Of a stretch of DNA of 64,000 bases, positions 56,410 to 64,000 are shown piece by piece. Source of the stretch: Lentzea xinjiangensis (lineage in GTDB: Bacteria > Actinomycetota > Actinomycetes > Mycobacteriales > Pseudonocardiaceae); assembly GCF_900110955.1 (NCBI RefSeq), contig NZ_FOFR01000001.1, positions 354,400-418,399 of the forward strand, read 5' to 3'. Position 1 is the first letter of the stretch. Each line of letters starts with the position of its first letter. Under the pieces are notes generated by a model, which saw only the letters and a program-made list of their open reading frames with translations, was not told the origin of the DNA and made no database searches. The translations under genes were made by a program, and so were the position numbers.

Positions 56410-57247
56410 CGGGAATCCACAACTCGGCCTTGGCCGTCTCCCCGTCGATCTCCGTGCGGAGCATCGACGGCCCCTCGGCGCTCTGGTAGCTGTTCGACGG
56501 GAACCACTGCGTGTAGACGTCCCGCCACATGTGCTGGATCGTCTCCGGGTACGGCCCCTCCGTCGTGAACACGGCCCACGTGTTCTTCGGCACGGCAAGG
56601 GTTTCCATGTCCTCCGGCGCCTCCCGCGACGTCACGACCCCCTGGAAGTAGTCGAGCTGCGCACCCTCCTCGACCCCTTCCTGGTTGTAGGTGAGCGCGA
56701 GCAGCCCTCCCGGCTCCCCGTCGCCCAGCGCCTCCATCCGGTCCAGCGCCGGCCTGCCGATGCCCTTGACGAAGTCGACGATCGCGGGGTTCATCCCGAG
56801 GTGCACCAACGGCACCCGCGTCCCCCGCCCGACGACCTGGAACGCGTCCTTCTCCACGATCCGGTACTCCATGCTCGTGCTCCCTTCGACAACCAGCTTG
56901 AACGTGAGAATCTGCTGCGACTGCAACGCTTTCCGGGCGGCGCGGGCCTCCTGCGGCCCCACCCCGTGCATGGCCCGGAACGCCCGCGCGAACGCCTCGT
57001 TGGAGCCGTAGCCCCACCGCGTGGCGATGTCGAGGAGCGAGTCCTGTCCACTGAGGACCTCCGCGGCGGCCCTGGTGAGCCTCCTGCGCCGGACGTACTC
57101 GCTGAGCGGGATCCCCGCCAGCGCGCTGAACATCCTCCTCAGGTGGTACTCACTGGTGCCCGCGATCCGCGCGAGCAGCTTGACGTCGACCTCCGTCGCG
57201 AGGTCTTCCTCGATGCGGGCCATGGCCTCGTTGAGTCGTTCCAGCAC
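56399..57247 (-). CDS. AraC-family regulator with GyrI-like effector domain
   Basis: 282 residues from GTG 57247. The N-terminal AraC double helix-turn-helix (LLARIAGTSEYHLRRMFSAL, PLSEYVRRRRLTRAAAEVLS, IATRWGYGSNEAFARAFRAM) is followed by a GyrI-like small-molecule-binding domain (MEYRIVEKDAFQVVGRGTRV, MWRDVYTQWFPSNSYQSAEG and AELWIPV). Members of this layout (Rob/SoxS-like with GyrI) respond to drugs or stress. Its target is not evident; the nearest genes are convergent or unrelated. Confidence 0.93.
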   Translation of the reverse strand: MLERLNEAMARIEEDLATEVDVKLLARIAGTSEYHLRRMFSALAGIPLSEYVRRRRLTRAAAEVLSGQDSLLDIATRWGYGSNEAFARAFRAMHGVGPQEARAARKALQSQQILTFKLVVEGSTSMEYRIVEKDAFQVVGRGTRVPLVHLGMNPAIVDFVKGIGRPALDRMEALGDGEPGGLLALTYNQEGVEEGAQLDYFQGVVTSREAPEDMETLAVPKNTWAVFTTEGPYPETIQHMWRDVYTQWFPSNSYQSAEGPSMLRTEIDGETAKAELWIPVTS

Positions 57248-57296
57248 GTGCTCAACGCTATGGGGCGCCGCGGGTCTTCACCCGACTTCCTGTGCC

Positions 57297-58604
57297 CTAT
57301 CCGATCGCCTCGCGCACCTCGTCGGCGACCTTCCGCGCGACGGGCGTGAACTCCCGGACGTAGGCCCCGGGATCGCCCGGCGCCCAGTCGCCGTACCCGG
57401 TGAGCCGCGCCTGCGTGCGCCCGGCCACGAACGAGATGGTCGGCGAGTCCCCCACCAGGAAACCGCAGGCGGCGAAGTCCCCGATCTTCTCCTCGCTCAT
57501 GACCGCATCACCCGTGATCCTGCGCGACGGCGCTTGCGGGTTGCAGTCCTGCGCGTCCCTCACCGCCATGCCGGCGTCGCGGTAGGTGGTCAGGTGGATC
57601 TTCAGCCCCTTGCCGTCCCCGCGCTCTCGCCCGAACCACTCGGGCGAGAGCCGCCTGCACTCCTGCTTGGAGGAGTAGAAGTGGCTCACCTCTCCCTTGT
57701 CGTTCTCGAACCGGTCGTACGCCTCCGGCTCGTAGTAGTCGGCCTCGGCCACGCCGGAGTCCTCGCCCCGGGTGATCTCCTCGAACAACTCGCTGCTCAG
57801 CACGTCGCAAGCGTTCGGCACACCCTCGTAACGCCCGGTGTGCACGTGCGTGGTCCGCCCCCGCGGCCCCTTCGCGACGTTCTCCGCGACCCGCCGCGCC
57901 AGCTCGTCGAACGTCGCCCGGTAGTCGGAGATCTCCTTGTTGTCGGCCATCCTGCTGATGCCCAGATGCGCCTGCACCTTGCCGTCGCTGGCCACGATGC
58001 GCGCGTTGAAGCTGTCGGGCTTCTCGTCAGGCGACACGAAGACCCTGATGCCGGCGACGTTTAACGCCGTCTCGTCCCGCCGCGGACCGTCCACGCGGTA
58101 CAGGTCGTTGAACGGCACCTGCTTCACCGACAACGTGATCCGAGTGATCGCCTCCTCGTTGAGCGGCTCGTACAGGCAGGACGACAACGCATCGGTCTCG
58201 TCCTTCACCGTGGCGGCCGCGACGGGCACCGACCTCGTCAGGTAACGCTGGCTGTGCCAGCCGTGCGCGGCGTCCCGGAACCCCAGCTCCTCGAGCAGCG
58301 CCACCGGCATGGCGGTGCAGGCGTCGACCACCGCTACGTCGCCGTACCTGACCGGCTCCGGCTCGGTCTTCTGCGCGACCACACGAGCCTCCGCGGGCTC
58401 GGCCGCCGCCTCCTCCTCTTCGCCCGCGCTTTTGAGCACGACCGCGGCGGTGACCCCTCCTCCGATCAGCACCAGCACCGCCAAGACCGCGGTGATGATC
58501 AAACCGGTGCGCCTTTTCCTCGGTGGCGGCTGCAACGGATATGGCTGCTGGTACGGGTGCTGCTGGTACGGGTGCTGCGGATAGGGCCGGTGTGAACCGT
58601 GCAC
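57297..58604 (-). CDS. Membrane-anchored protein with two DUF3558-like halves
   Basis: 435 residues from GTG 58604. The N-terminus is Pro/Tyr/Gln/His-rich (QHPYQQHPYQQPYPLQPPPR) and leads to a single membrane helix (TGLIITAVLAVLVLIGGGVT) with basic residues before it, so the large C-terminal part is outside the cell. Two similar halves begin VVDACTAMPVALLEELGFRD and VPNACDVLSSELFEEITRGE, each followed by a second Cys (SSCLYEP, KQECRRLSPEW). This matches the Cys pattern of DUF3558, so I infer a tandem repeat. Divergent to the type VII cluster. Confidence 0.75.
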   Translation of the reverse strand: MHGSHRPYPQHPYQQHPYQQPYPLQPPPRKRRTGLIITAVLAVLVLIGGGVTAAVVLKSAGEEEEAAAEPAEARVVAQKTEPEPVRYGDVAVVDACTAMPVALLEELGFRDAAHGWHSQRYLTRSVPVAAATVKDETDALSSCLYEPLNEEAITRITLSVKQVPFNDLYRVDGPRRDETALNVAGIRVFVSPDEKPDSFNARIVASDGKVQAHLGISRMADNKEISDYRATFDELARRVAENVAKGPRGRTTHVHTGRYEGVPNACDVLSSELFEEITRGEDSGVAEADYYEPEAYDRFENDKGEVSHFYSSKQECRRLSPEWFGRERGDGKGLKIHLTTYRDAGMAVRDAQDCNPQAPSRRITGDAVMSEEKIGDFAACGFLVGDSPTISFVAGRTQARLTGYGDWAPGDPGAYVREFTPVARKVADEVREAIG

Positions 58605-58754
58605 GTGTTCCCCCAGGTGGCTGTGTGCGTTCCTCCCCCAAGGCCGCGGAAGTTACCGGAATCACCACAGTCCGCCAGCGGGAACGGAACGCAGCGTGAC
58701 GTGGAACCGGCCAGGGGTGCACTTCGTCCAACCACAGGTGCGTCTCACGCAGGC

Positions 58755-58792
58755 GTTGGTAACCTGCGAAGCGGGACCGAACCGTTACCAAC
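58755..58792. promoter_or_regulatory. 9-bp inverted repeat upstream of the type VII cluster
   Basis: GTTGGTAAC (58755-58763) and GTTACCAAC (58784-58792) are perfect complements, separated by 20 bases. It ends 19 bases before the GTG at 58812. It may be an operator for the divergent genes or a hairpin in the transcript leader. Confidence 0.55.
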
Positions 58793-58811
58793 CGTACGGG
58801 GGTAGGACGTC

Positions 58812-59270
58812 GTGACACAGGAGAGCGCGGGGGCGGATGCCGCTCTCAGTGCCGTCGCGGGTGTGGCCGGTGGCGCGATCGGGGCCGCGGTCGGTGCGTT
58901 CCGTTCGGCATCGGCCTTCTTGGACGGGCTGACGTCGGGTCCGTCGACTCAGAGCTTCCACGTCAACAAGGACAACGTCCTGAAAGCCGGCGCGATCATC
59001 CAGGACCAGGCCGAAGTGCTGAACCGGGCGCTGAAGAAGGCCGAGGCCCGGCTTGACGTCGATGTTGACAGTGCCAGCGCGGGCATCGTGAGTGCGAACA
59101 TCGCCGGTCTGTGGAACCGCCGGCTGACCGTGGGCGAAGACTCTTATGTGGGTCGCATCAGGAAGTACGTGGAAAGCTTGGACGGGCTTTCTCAGCAGCT
59201 CCGGGAATCCGCGAAGCAGTACGGGTACACCGAAGAAGACATCACCGCCACGTTCGGGCCGACGAAGTGA
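58812..59270 (+). CDS. Type VII secretion-related helical protein, 152 aa
   Basis: From GTG 58812. A Gly/Ala-rich N-terminal segment (AVAGVAGGAIGAAVGAFRSA) precedes helices (HVNKDNVLKAGAIIQDQAEV, NRALKKAEARLDVDVD). The C-terminus carries YTEED, a match to the YxxxD/E export signal of type VII substrates. The absence of a signal peptide fits. The family is one of the uncharacterised ESX-type proteins that accompany DUF3558 lipoproteins in Pseudonocardiaceae. The stop overlaps the next start as GTGA. Confidence 0.72.
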   Translation: MTQESAGADAALSAVAGVAGGAIGAAVGAFRSASAFLDGLTSGPSTQSFHVNKDNVLKAGAIIQDQAEVLNRALKKAEARLDVDVDSASAGIVSANIAGLWNRRLTVGEDSYVGRIRKYVESLDGLSQQLRESAKQYGYTEEDITATFGPTK

Positions 59271-59866
59271 TCAGGTCGATCTGCGCAATTGCGGCCGTGG
59301 TGTCCGTGCTCGTGACGGGCTCGGCCTGCACGAGCAACGGAATCGGAGGCACGCCCAGTCCGACGTCAGGTGGTTCCACCCCGTCGAGTTCGGCCAATCC
59401 CGATGCCGAGGTGCCGGCGCGCCCTGCTGACCTGAAGCTCAACGGTGTCGACCCCTGCAAGCTGCTCACGGCTCCGCAGATGACCGCTATCGCGGTCGCC
59501 GAAGCTGTACCTGATCAGGTTGAGGTGTCAGATCTCGGAAAGCAGCCGGGATGCTTCTACGAGAACGGCCTCAAGTACACCTACACGGTCGTGGGGCTGA
59601 CCAACAGGGACATCCGGTCGTGGCTCAACGGCGGCGGTAACACGACTTCGAAGCTCATCGACGTGGCCGGTTTCGGTGCCGCCGAAATCGTTTTGACTGG
59701 AACTGAAGGCGTCAACTGTTCCGTTGCTGTCGACGTTTCCGAAGGTCAGGCGCTGTACGTGAACTACTCGCCGACCACTCAGAAGGGCGAGTCACAGGAT
59801 CAACTGTGCGGCAACGCGAAGAAGGCGTCAGCGCTCGCGGTTGAGACTCTCAAGACCTTGAAGTGA
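59267..59866 (+). CDS. DUF3558-family lipoprotein
   Basis: 199 residues from a GTG that overlaps the previous stop. The signal peptide VIRSICAIAAVVSVLVTGSA with a following Cys (lipobox GSAC) leads to a Ser/Pro/Thr-rich spacer and the DUF3558 domain: LKLNGVDPCKLLTAPQMTAI, SDLGKQPGCFYENGLKYTYT, EGVNCSVAVDVSEG and QDQLCGNAKKASALA. Conserved Cys residues are all present. Mycobacterial relatives are cell-wall lipoproteins of unknown function. It sits between two type VII candidates. Confidence 0.85.
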   Translation: MIRSICAIAAVVSVLVTGSACTSNGIGGTPSPTSGGSTPSSSANPDAEVPARPADLKLNGVDPCKLLTAPQMTAIAVAEAVPDQVEVSDLGKQPGCFYENGLKYTYTVVGLTNRDIRSWLNGGGNTTSKLIDVAGFGAAEIVLTGTEGVNCSVAVDVSEGQALYVNYSPTTQKGESQDQLCGNAKKASALAVETLKTLK

Positions 59867-59875
59867 GGGGGAGGC

Positions 59876-61174
59876 ATGTCGGGTAACGAGCGAATCGCGG
59901 ACTTCAACTTCGACGGCTGGTCCAACGGGCAGCTGGCGGAAGAGGTCCAGAAACTCAGCAATGGTGATCTCGCCCGCAAGTTCGCCGCCGCGTCCGACGT
60001 CCTCCGCGACCTCGCCGGAAGCTTGCAGGACGTCGACAACGAGCTGCGGAACCAGCTCAGGGTCCTCGGCATCGAGTGGGGCGGCGCGGCCGGCGAGAAG
60101 AGCCAGGAGAAGACCAAGGTCTCCGCGGAGGGCATCAGCGACGCTGGTGAAGCGACCCAGGGCAACTCGGACGCCGTGGCGCGTCAGAGCGACAGCACCA
60201 ACACCGCGCGCCACAGCTCACCGGACTCCCACACGCTGCGTGGCGACACCGAGAAGAACCTGCTCGACAAGGGCGCTGGTCTGATCGGCATCGAGACCGA
60301 CCACGCCGCCGAGGTCGAGGCCACCAACAGGGCGCGTCAGCAGGCGATCGACAGCCTCAACGGTTACACCTCGAACAGTCAGAGCGCGCTCGACTCGTTC
60401 CGCGCGCCGAGCCCGGCTCCGGACATCGTGGTCGCCAGCGGCGCCGTCTCCACCTCCTCCAGCGCCGCCGTGGCCCAGCCCCAAGCCGCCACCCCCGGTC
60501 TCCCCGGCGGCCCCGGCTTCACCGGCACCCCCGGCAGCCCGGGCAGTCCCGGCTCGCCCGGCGTCCCCCTCGGCCCGACCCCGGGCATCCCCGGCAACAG
60601 CACCGGCGTCCTCCCCGGCACCGGAACGCCCGGCCCGATCGCGGCCGGCCCCGGCCTGCCCAAGCCGTTCGGTCCCCCGTCGATCGGCCTGACCGCCGCG
60701 ACCGCCGCCGCCACCGGTCTCGCCGGTGCGACGGGTGCGGCGCGCGGGCCGCAGGTCGTCGGTGGTGGACGCGGGCCCAGCCAGGCGCCGAAGACGCCCA
60801 TCGCGCCCACCGGGCCGAAGGGTGCGCCCAGCACGATCGGCGGCGGCAAGCCCGGCACCGGTGGGCCTGGCGCGCCCGGCGGTGGAGCCGGCGGCGCAGG
60901 TGCCGCGGGCAAGGGGCCCGCGGGTGCGATGACGCCCGGTGGCGCCAGCGGCGTCGGGCCCGAGGCGAACCGTTCCGCCGCGGCCGCCGCCAAGGGTGGC
61001 GTGGCTGGCAAGGGCGCCGGTCCGCTCATGTCGCCCGCGGCCGGTCCGGTCAAGGGTGACGGCGAGGAGGACAGCGAGCACGTGCGCAAGTACGGCGTCG
61101 ACTCCGACGACGTGTTCGGTGACGACCGCATGGTGGTGCAGTCCGTCATCGGCGAAGACCCGAAGGACCAGTAA
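59876..61174 (+). CDS. Type VII (ESX-like) substrate with collagen-like Gly/Pro region
   Basis: 432 residues from ATG 59876. The first 180 residues are helical (QKLSNGDLARKFAAASDVLR, DLAGSLQDVDNELRNQLRVL) with WGG in LGIEWGGAAGEKSQE, resembling PPE/WXG100-type helical hairpins. From about residue 200 the protein becomes very rich in Gly, Pro and Ala (TPGSPGSPGSPGVPLGPTPG). It ends in an acidic, non-repetitive tail (EDSEHVRKYGVDSDDVFGDD). The helical part is likely to pair with an EspG-type chaperone, which is encoded by the next gene. No enzymatic domain is seen. Confidence 0.78.
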   Translation: MSGNERIADFNFDGWSNGQLAEEVQKLSNGDLARKFAAASDVLRDLAGSLQDVDNELRNQLRVLGIEWGGAAGEKSQEKTKVSAEGISDAGEATQGNSDAVARQSDSTNTARHSSPDSHTLRGDTEKNLLDKGAGLIGIETDHAAEVEATNRARQQAIDSLNGYTSNSQSALDSFRAPSPAPDIVVASGAVSTSSSAAVAQPQAATPGLPGGPGFTGTPGSPGSPGSPGVPLGPTPGIPGNSTGVLPGTGTPGPIAAGPGLPKPFGPPSIGLTAATAAATGLAGATGAARGPQVVGGGRGPSQAPKTPIAPTGPKGAPSTIGGGKPGTGGPGAPGGGAGGAGAAGKGPAGAMTPGGASGVGPEANRSAAAAAKGGVAGKGAGPLMSPAAGPVKGDGEEDSEHVRKYGVDSDDVFGDDRMVVQSVIGEDPKDQ

Positions 61175-61178
61175 ACCG

Positions 61179-61934
61179 TTGAGCGCACCAGGTTCCGTGG
61201 TTCTGTCTACAGTGGAGTTCGCCGTGGTCTGGGAGGCGCAACGCCTCCCGGCCGCGCACGTCGCGCTCGACACGCGGATTCCGTCCACCACCCACACCGA
61301 GAAGGCGGAGGTGGTGAAGCGGGCCTGGGAGTCGCTCGAGGCACGGGGCCTGGCCGGCAACGGCCGGGTCGTGCCCGAGCTCGCGGACGGGTTCGCGCTG
61401 CTCGCGAACCCGCAGGTGTCGATCGACCTGTGGATCTGGGCCGACCGGCAGATCAGCGGGCTCGCGGCGGCGATCGGCGACGAGGCGATCCTGGCGGTGC
61501 AGGACCGCGACGAGATGTGGCTGATCGAGGCCCGCGGCACCGCCCTCGCCGAGGCGGCGGTGTCCGTCGCGGGTGAGATGCCCGCCGGGTTCGGGCGTTC
61601 GATCAGCCTGCCCTACGACGACCTCGTGGCCGCGGCCAAGGACGTCGGGCTCGACGCCCAGCGGATGATCACCACGCTGGAGCGGCAGGGAATGCGGCTC
61701 GGTGACGCGCAGGAGCTCGCCGGCATGCTCGACGGCATGTCCACGCGCGGCCAGTTCGGCGTGCAGCGCAACGGACGGCGCGCCGGTCGCGTCGTTTCCT
61801 TCCACGACACGCACAACGGGCGCTACCTGCGCCAGCTCAAGCCGAGCAGCGACGGGCGCAAGTGGTGCACGATCACGCCGGTCGACAACCACCGCCTCGC
61901 CGCCTCCATCTGGGAGCTGCTGCAAGAGGTCTGA
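61179..61934 (+). CDS. ESX secretion-associated chaperone EspG-like protein
   Basis: About 251 residues. The start is uncertain: TTG 61179 has AAGGA 11 bases upstream, GTG 61197 has only a weak AGG. The EspG pattern is visible in STVEFAVVWEAQRLPAAHVA, ESLEARGLAGNGRVVPELAD, ISGLAAAIGDEAILAVQDRD, MWLIEARGTALAEAAVSVAG and LQEV at the end. EspG proteins bind PE/PPE-type substrates in the cytoplasm and hand them to the ESX machine. Gene order next to the substrate at 59876 supports this. Confidence 0.85.
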   Translation: MSAPGSVVLSTVEFAVVWEAQRLPAAHVALDTRIPSTTHTEKAEVVKRAWESLEARGLAGNGRVVPELADGFALLANPQVSIDLWIWADRQISGLAAAIGDEAILAVQDRDEMWLIEARGTALAEAAVSVAGEMPAGFGRSISLPYDDLVAAAKDVGLDAQRMITTLERQGMRLGDAQELAGMLDGMSTRGQFGVQRNGRRAGRVVSFHDTHNGRYLRQLKPSSDGRKWCTITPVDNHRLAASIWELLQEV

Positions 61935-61949
61935 TCACGGAACCCCCGC

Positions 61950-61986
61950 CCGTGCCCGCCCGTCGAATGTTCGCGGGCGGGCACGG
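61950..61986 (+). terminator. Terminator after the espG-like gene
   Basis: A 13-bp perfect stem (61950-61962 with 61974-61986) around an 11-base loop, 16 bases after the stop. It separates the first part of the cluster from the two downstream genes. Confidence 0.82.
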
Positions 61987-62000
61987 TCGTCTCGAAAGAG

Positions 62001-62065
62001 CGAATCGATGCCTCGCCCGGCGCGATTCGTTCTATCGTCCTCGAGGGGACGAAGGGGGTAAGTGC
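62001..62065 (+). promoter_or_regulatory. Putative promoter and leader of the WXG100-SLT gene pair
   Basis: A 7-bp inverted repeat CGAATCG (62001-62007) and CGATTCG (62023-62029) is followed by TATCGT (62033-62038), a possible -10 element, and by GAAGGGGG seven bases before the start at 62066. Together with the terminator at 61950 this suggests a separate transcript. Confidence 0.45.
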
Positions 62066-62371
62066 ATGGCTGTGGCGAAGTTCAACACCGAAGCCGTGGA
62101 ACAGTGCCGCACGACCGTGAGCAGCCAAGCCGGACAATTCGGCGCTATCGGTGACGGCTTTTCCCACCAGTACGCCAGTCCGGACATTTTCGGAAAGCTG
62201 AGCGCTTCCAGCGCCATCTCGGCGGCGGTGACCGCGGTGGACCAGGCCGGCACGCAGGAGTTCGAGGCGGCAGAAAGGGTTCTCCGCAAGCTCGAGAGCG
62301 CGCTCGACGCGATCCGGACCAACGTCGACGACATCGAGGAAGCCAACAAGAACTCCATGAGGGCGGTGTGA
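62066..62371 (+). CDS. WXG100-like/EspC-like type VII protein
   Basis: 101 residues, the typical WXG100 size, from ATG 62066 with a good ribosome site. Two long helices are predicted from FNTEAVEQCRTTVSSQAGQF and VTAVDQAGTQEFEAAERVLR with RKLESALDAIRTNVDDIEEA. A WxG motif is not present; the loop around YASPDIFGKL takes its place. No signal peptide. Such proteins are exported by type VII systems as dimers with partners. The next gene starts 1 base after its stop, suggesting the pair is exported together. Confidence 0.8.
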   Translation: MAVAKFNTEAVEQCRTTVSSQAGQFGAIGDGFSHQYASPDIFGKLSASSAISAAVTAVDQAGTQEFEAAERVLRKLESALDAIRTNVDDIEEANKNSMRAV

Positions 62372-62372
62372 C

Positions 62373-63557
62373 GTGAGCGCGATGGACGAGGTCGCGGCAC
62401 TCCCGGGCGGCGCCGGGCTGGCCGCGCTCGCCGACAAGGTCGAGACCGCCCAACCCCAGGCCGTGCGCGACATCGCGAACCGCTGGAAGCAGGCAGCGGG
62501 CAAGTGCGGCGACCACACGAACACCCTGCAGAGGTCCGTCACGCAACTGGACGGCGCCTGGGAGGGCAAGTCGGCGGACGGCTTCGTCGCCTACATGGCC
62601 AACCTCACCAAGTGCGGCACCTCGATGGCCGACGCGCTCAACAGCGCCGCGACCGACCTGGAGGCGGCCGCGAACGCGTTGGAAACCGCGAAGTCCTCGA
62701 TGAGCCGCATCTGCGAAACCCTGCTGAGCCGTGCCCGCCAAACGCGCCAGCAGCTTCACAACCAGCCGCGGGAAGACGTCGACAGAATCATCCGCGGCTA
62801 CTGCGCCGAAGCCCTGGCCGACGCGAACCCCGTTGTCTCGCAAGCAGAAACGGCCGTCAACGCCGCCGCCGGCACCCTGAAGGGCCGCCCGGCCGCGCTG
62901 ACGCCGAAGTTCTCGTCCCTGCAGGACCCGATCACCGAGTCCTTCACCCCCGCCCCCGGCAAGCCGGTCGAGTGGGTGCCGACCGCGCCACCGGACGACT
63001 CGACCAGGCCGTCCACTTCGGACGCCCAGCCCAGGCCGGTGGTCACCGACCACGGTGGCAGCGCTGGAAATGGTGGCGGTGGCGCCGGGTCCGGTGGCGG
63101 TGCCGGGTCGGGCGGCGCCTCGTCCGGTGGGGGCGGAGGTGGCGGAGGCATGGGTGGCCTCGGCTCCAGCGGCGGTCCGCCTTCGGGCAGCCCCCCTCCC
63201 GGCAACGTCGAGGAGTGGATCCGCGAGGCCATCAAGATCCTGCAGGCCAACGGGATCCCGGTCACCGAGGACAACATCGACGAGATCTGGAAGATCATCG
63301 AGAAGGAGTCCAGCGGCAACCCGCACGCCATCAACCTCTGGGACTCGAACGCCCAGAAGGGCACGCCGTCCAAGGGCCTGATGCAGTGCATCGACTCGAC
63401 GTTCAACGCCCACAAGCTGCCCGGCCACGACGACATCTGGAACCCGGTGGACAACATCATCGCGGGCGTCCGCTACACGTTCTCGCGCTACGGCGGCTTC
63501 GACGGCCATCCCGGCCTCAAGGCGATGGCCCAGGGCGGCGGTTACCAAGGGTACTGA
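62373..63557 (+). CDS. WXG100 domain fused to SLT lytic transglycosylase
   Basis: 394 residues from GTG 62373 (ATG at 62382 possible). Residues 1-110 form a WXG100-type helical pair with WEG in QLDGAWEGKSADGFVAYM. A Pro/Gly/Ser-rich linker follows (about 195-280, SGGGAGSGGASSGGGGGGGG). The C-terminal 110 residues are an SLT transglycosylase domain: DEIWKIIEKESSGNPHAINL with the catalytic Glu, KGLMQCIDSTFNAHKLPGHD, and DNIIAGVRYTFSRYGG. It should cleave glycan strands of peptidoglycan outside the cell after type VII export. No signal peptide is present. Confidence 0.92.
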   Translation: MSAMDEVAALPGGAGLAALADKVETAQPQAVRDIANRWKQAAGKCGDHTNTLQRSVTQLDGAWEGKSADGFVAYMANLTKCGTSMADALNSAATDLEAAANALETAKSSMSRICETLLSRARQTRQQLHNQPREDVDRIIRGYCAEALADANPVVSQAETAVNAAAGTLKGRPAALTPKFSSLQDPITESFTPAPGKPVEWVPTAPPDDSTRPSTSDAQPRPVVTDHGGSAGNGGGGAGSGGGAGSGGASSGGGGGGGGMGGLGSSGGPPSGSPPPGNVEEWIREAIKILQANGIPVTEDNIDEIWKIIEKESSGNPHAINLWDSNAQKGTPSKGLMQCIDSTFNAHKLPGHDDIWNPVDNIIAGVRYTFSRYGGFDGHPGLKAMAQGGGYQGY

Positions 63558-63566
63558 CGCACACGA

Positions 63567-63749
63567 TCAGGTGAGCTTTGCCTGGAACTCGGCGCTTCTT
63601 CGTCTTGTTCTTCGTGACGCAAATGCGCCGGGTTCCGGTTGTCCACACCCACACGGGTACTCGATGACCGGAAACACTGTTGCAGTTTCTCTCGCATATG
63701 CGGAAGCGCGCGGGGGTGCGGCCAGAGGTGAAGGGCGGAACGGACGCCG
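63567..63749. other. Intergenic region after the transglycosylase gene, no gene seen
   Basis: No recognisable gene on either strand. All three minus-strand frames stay open through the repeats, as expected for a short-period GC-rich repeat, but none has a plausible ribosome site or family. Confidence 0.55.
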
Positions 63750-63797
63750 CCACCGATCCGCACCGCCACCGATCCGCACCGCCACCGACCGTCCCCA
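63750..63797. repeat. 16-bp tandem repeat, block 1 (CCACCGATCCGCACCG, 3 copies)
   Basis: Three consecutive copies of a 16-base unit at 63750, 63766 and 63782; the third diverges after its first seven bases. The unit differs from block 2 mainly by GAT in place of AAT. Confidence 0.85.
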
Positions 63798-63917
63798 GCC
63801 AGCGGCCCACACCGCCAGCGCGTGCGGCACCGCCAACCGCCCGCCCCAACGGCCCGCCCACCACCAACGGCCCGCATGGCCAGCGGCCTCGCATTGCCAA
63901 CGGCTCGCGCCGCCCCG

Positions 63918-64000
63918 CCACCAATCCGCCCCGCCACCAATCCGCACCGCCACCAATCCGCACCGCCACCAATCCGCACCGCCACCAATCCGCACCGCCA
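63918..64000. repeat. 16-bp tandem repeat, block 2 (CCACCAATCCGCACCG, at least 5 copies)
   Basis: Copies begin at 63918, 63934, 63950, 63966 and 63982, and a further copy starts at 63998 and is cut by the window edge. Because 16 is not a multiple of 3, the array would encode a 16-residue repeat in every frame, so coding potential here is not informative. Degenerate copies with CCAAC or CCAACG fill 63830-63917. Confidence 0.9.

Noticed and set aside
63567..63995. Minus-strand reading frames through the 16-bp repeats (up to about 150 codons)
   Set aside because: All three frames are open because the repeat has period 16 and high GC. There is no ribosome site or known family, so none is called a gene.
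63750..64000. CRISPR array
   Set aside because: The units are direct 16-base repeats without spacers and no cas genes are nearby.

Overview
The window is high-GC actinobacterial chromosome, most likely from a member of the Pseudonocardiaceae such as Lentzea, Saccharothrix or Actinosynnema (inference). The reasons are the very high GC at third codon positions, the dnaK-grpE-dnaJ-hspR operon with HAIR operators, a DasR-type site before the GlcNAc genes, several DUF3558-type proteins, and an EspG/WXG100 secretion cluster. Genes are dense and often overlap by 1-4 bases (GTGA, ATGA or TGATG junctions). I saw no tRNA, rRNA, CRISPR array, insertion sequence or integrase.

Layout. 1-2 kb: end of a TetR regulator, an unknown protein and a DUF4097 lipoprotein. 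2.1-6.3 kb: the HspR-controlled chaperone operon. 6.5-8.1 kb: an NAD(P)-binding oxidoreductase divergent from its probable TetR repressor, with operators between them. 8.1-11.4 kb: glyA under a ZTP (pfl) riboswitch, a flavohemoprotein and an FMN-binding protein. 11.6-16.3 kb: a drug exporter, a VOC protein and clpB with its own HAIR site. 16.3-22.8 kb: aldo/keto reductase with an XRE regulator, a membrane-anchored unknown, an SDR, pyrE, a DUF2784 protein, a SpoU methyltransferase and a GH76 protein. 22.8-25.2 kb: a LacI regulator divergent from two small-molecule kinases. 25.3-28.6 kb: an XRE/NB-ARC/TPR regulator, a secreted I36-like protein and a DedA protein. 28.7-33.2 kb: a GlcD-type oxidase, then nagK-nagA-(64 aa membrane protein)-dedA. 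33.3-40.1 kb: a sigma factor, small enzymes, fbaA and an NmrA/HxlR pair. 40.3-43.5 kb: DUF3151 and FUSC proteins, a secreted HNH nuclease with a coupled small partner, and a kinase-like relic. 43.6-48.5 kb: purA and the sulfonate cluster ssuCBAD, in which ssuC carries a frameshift. 48.5-54.2 kb: a secreted phosphodiesterase, a Na+/H+ antiporter and a TRAP-TAXI transporter. 54.2-57.2 kb: purD, an ADP-ribosylglycohydrolase and an AraC regulator. 57.3-63.6 kb: DUF3558-type proteins and type VII secretion substrates, ending in a WXG100-lytic transglycosylase fusion. 63.7-64.0 kb: 16-bp tandem repeats.

How the genes work together. HspR closes the chaperone operon and should repress it and clpB. 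Purine and one-carbon metabolism is spread over glyA (riboswitch sensing ZMP/ZTP), purA and purD. The Ssu genes import alkanesulfonates and release sulfite. The nag genes process GlcNAc, probably derepressed through DasR. The least described parts are the type VII substrate cluster at the right end and the secreted HNH nuclease with its translationally coupled small partner.
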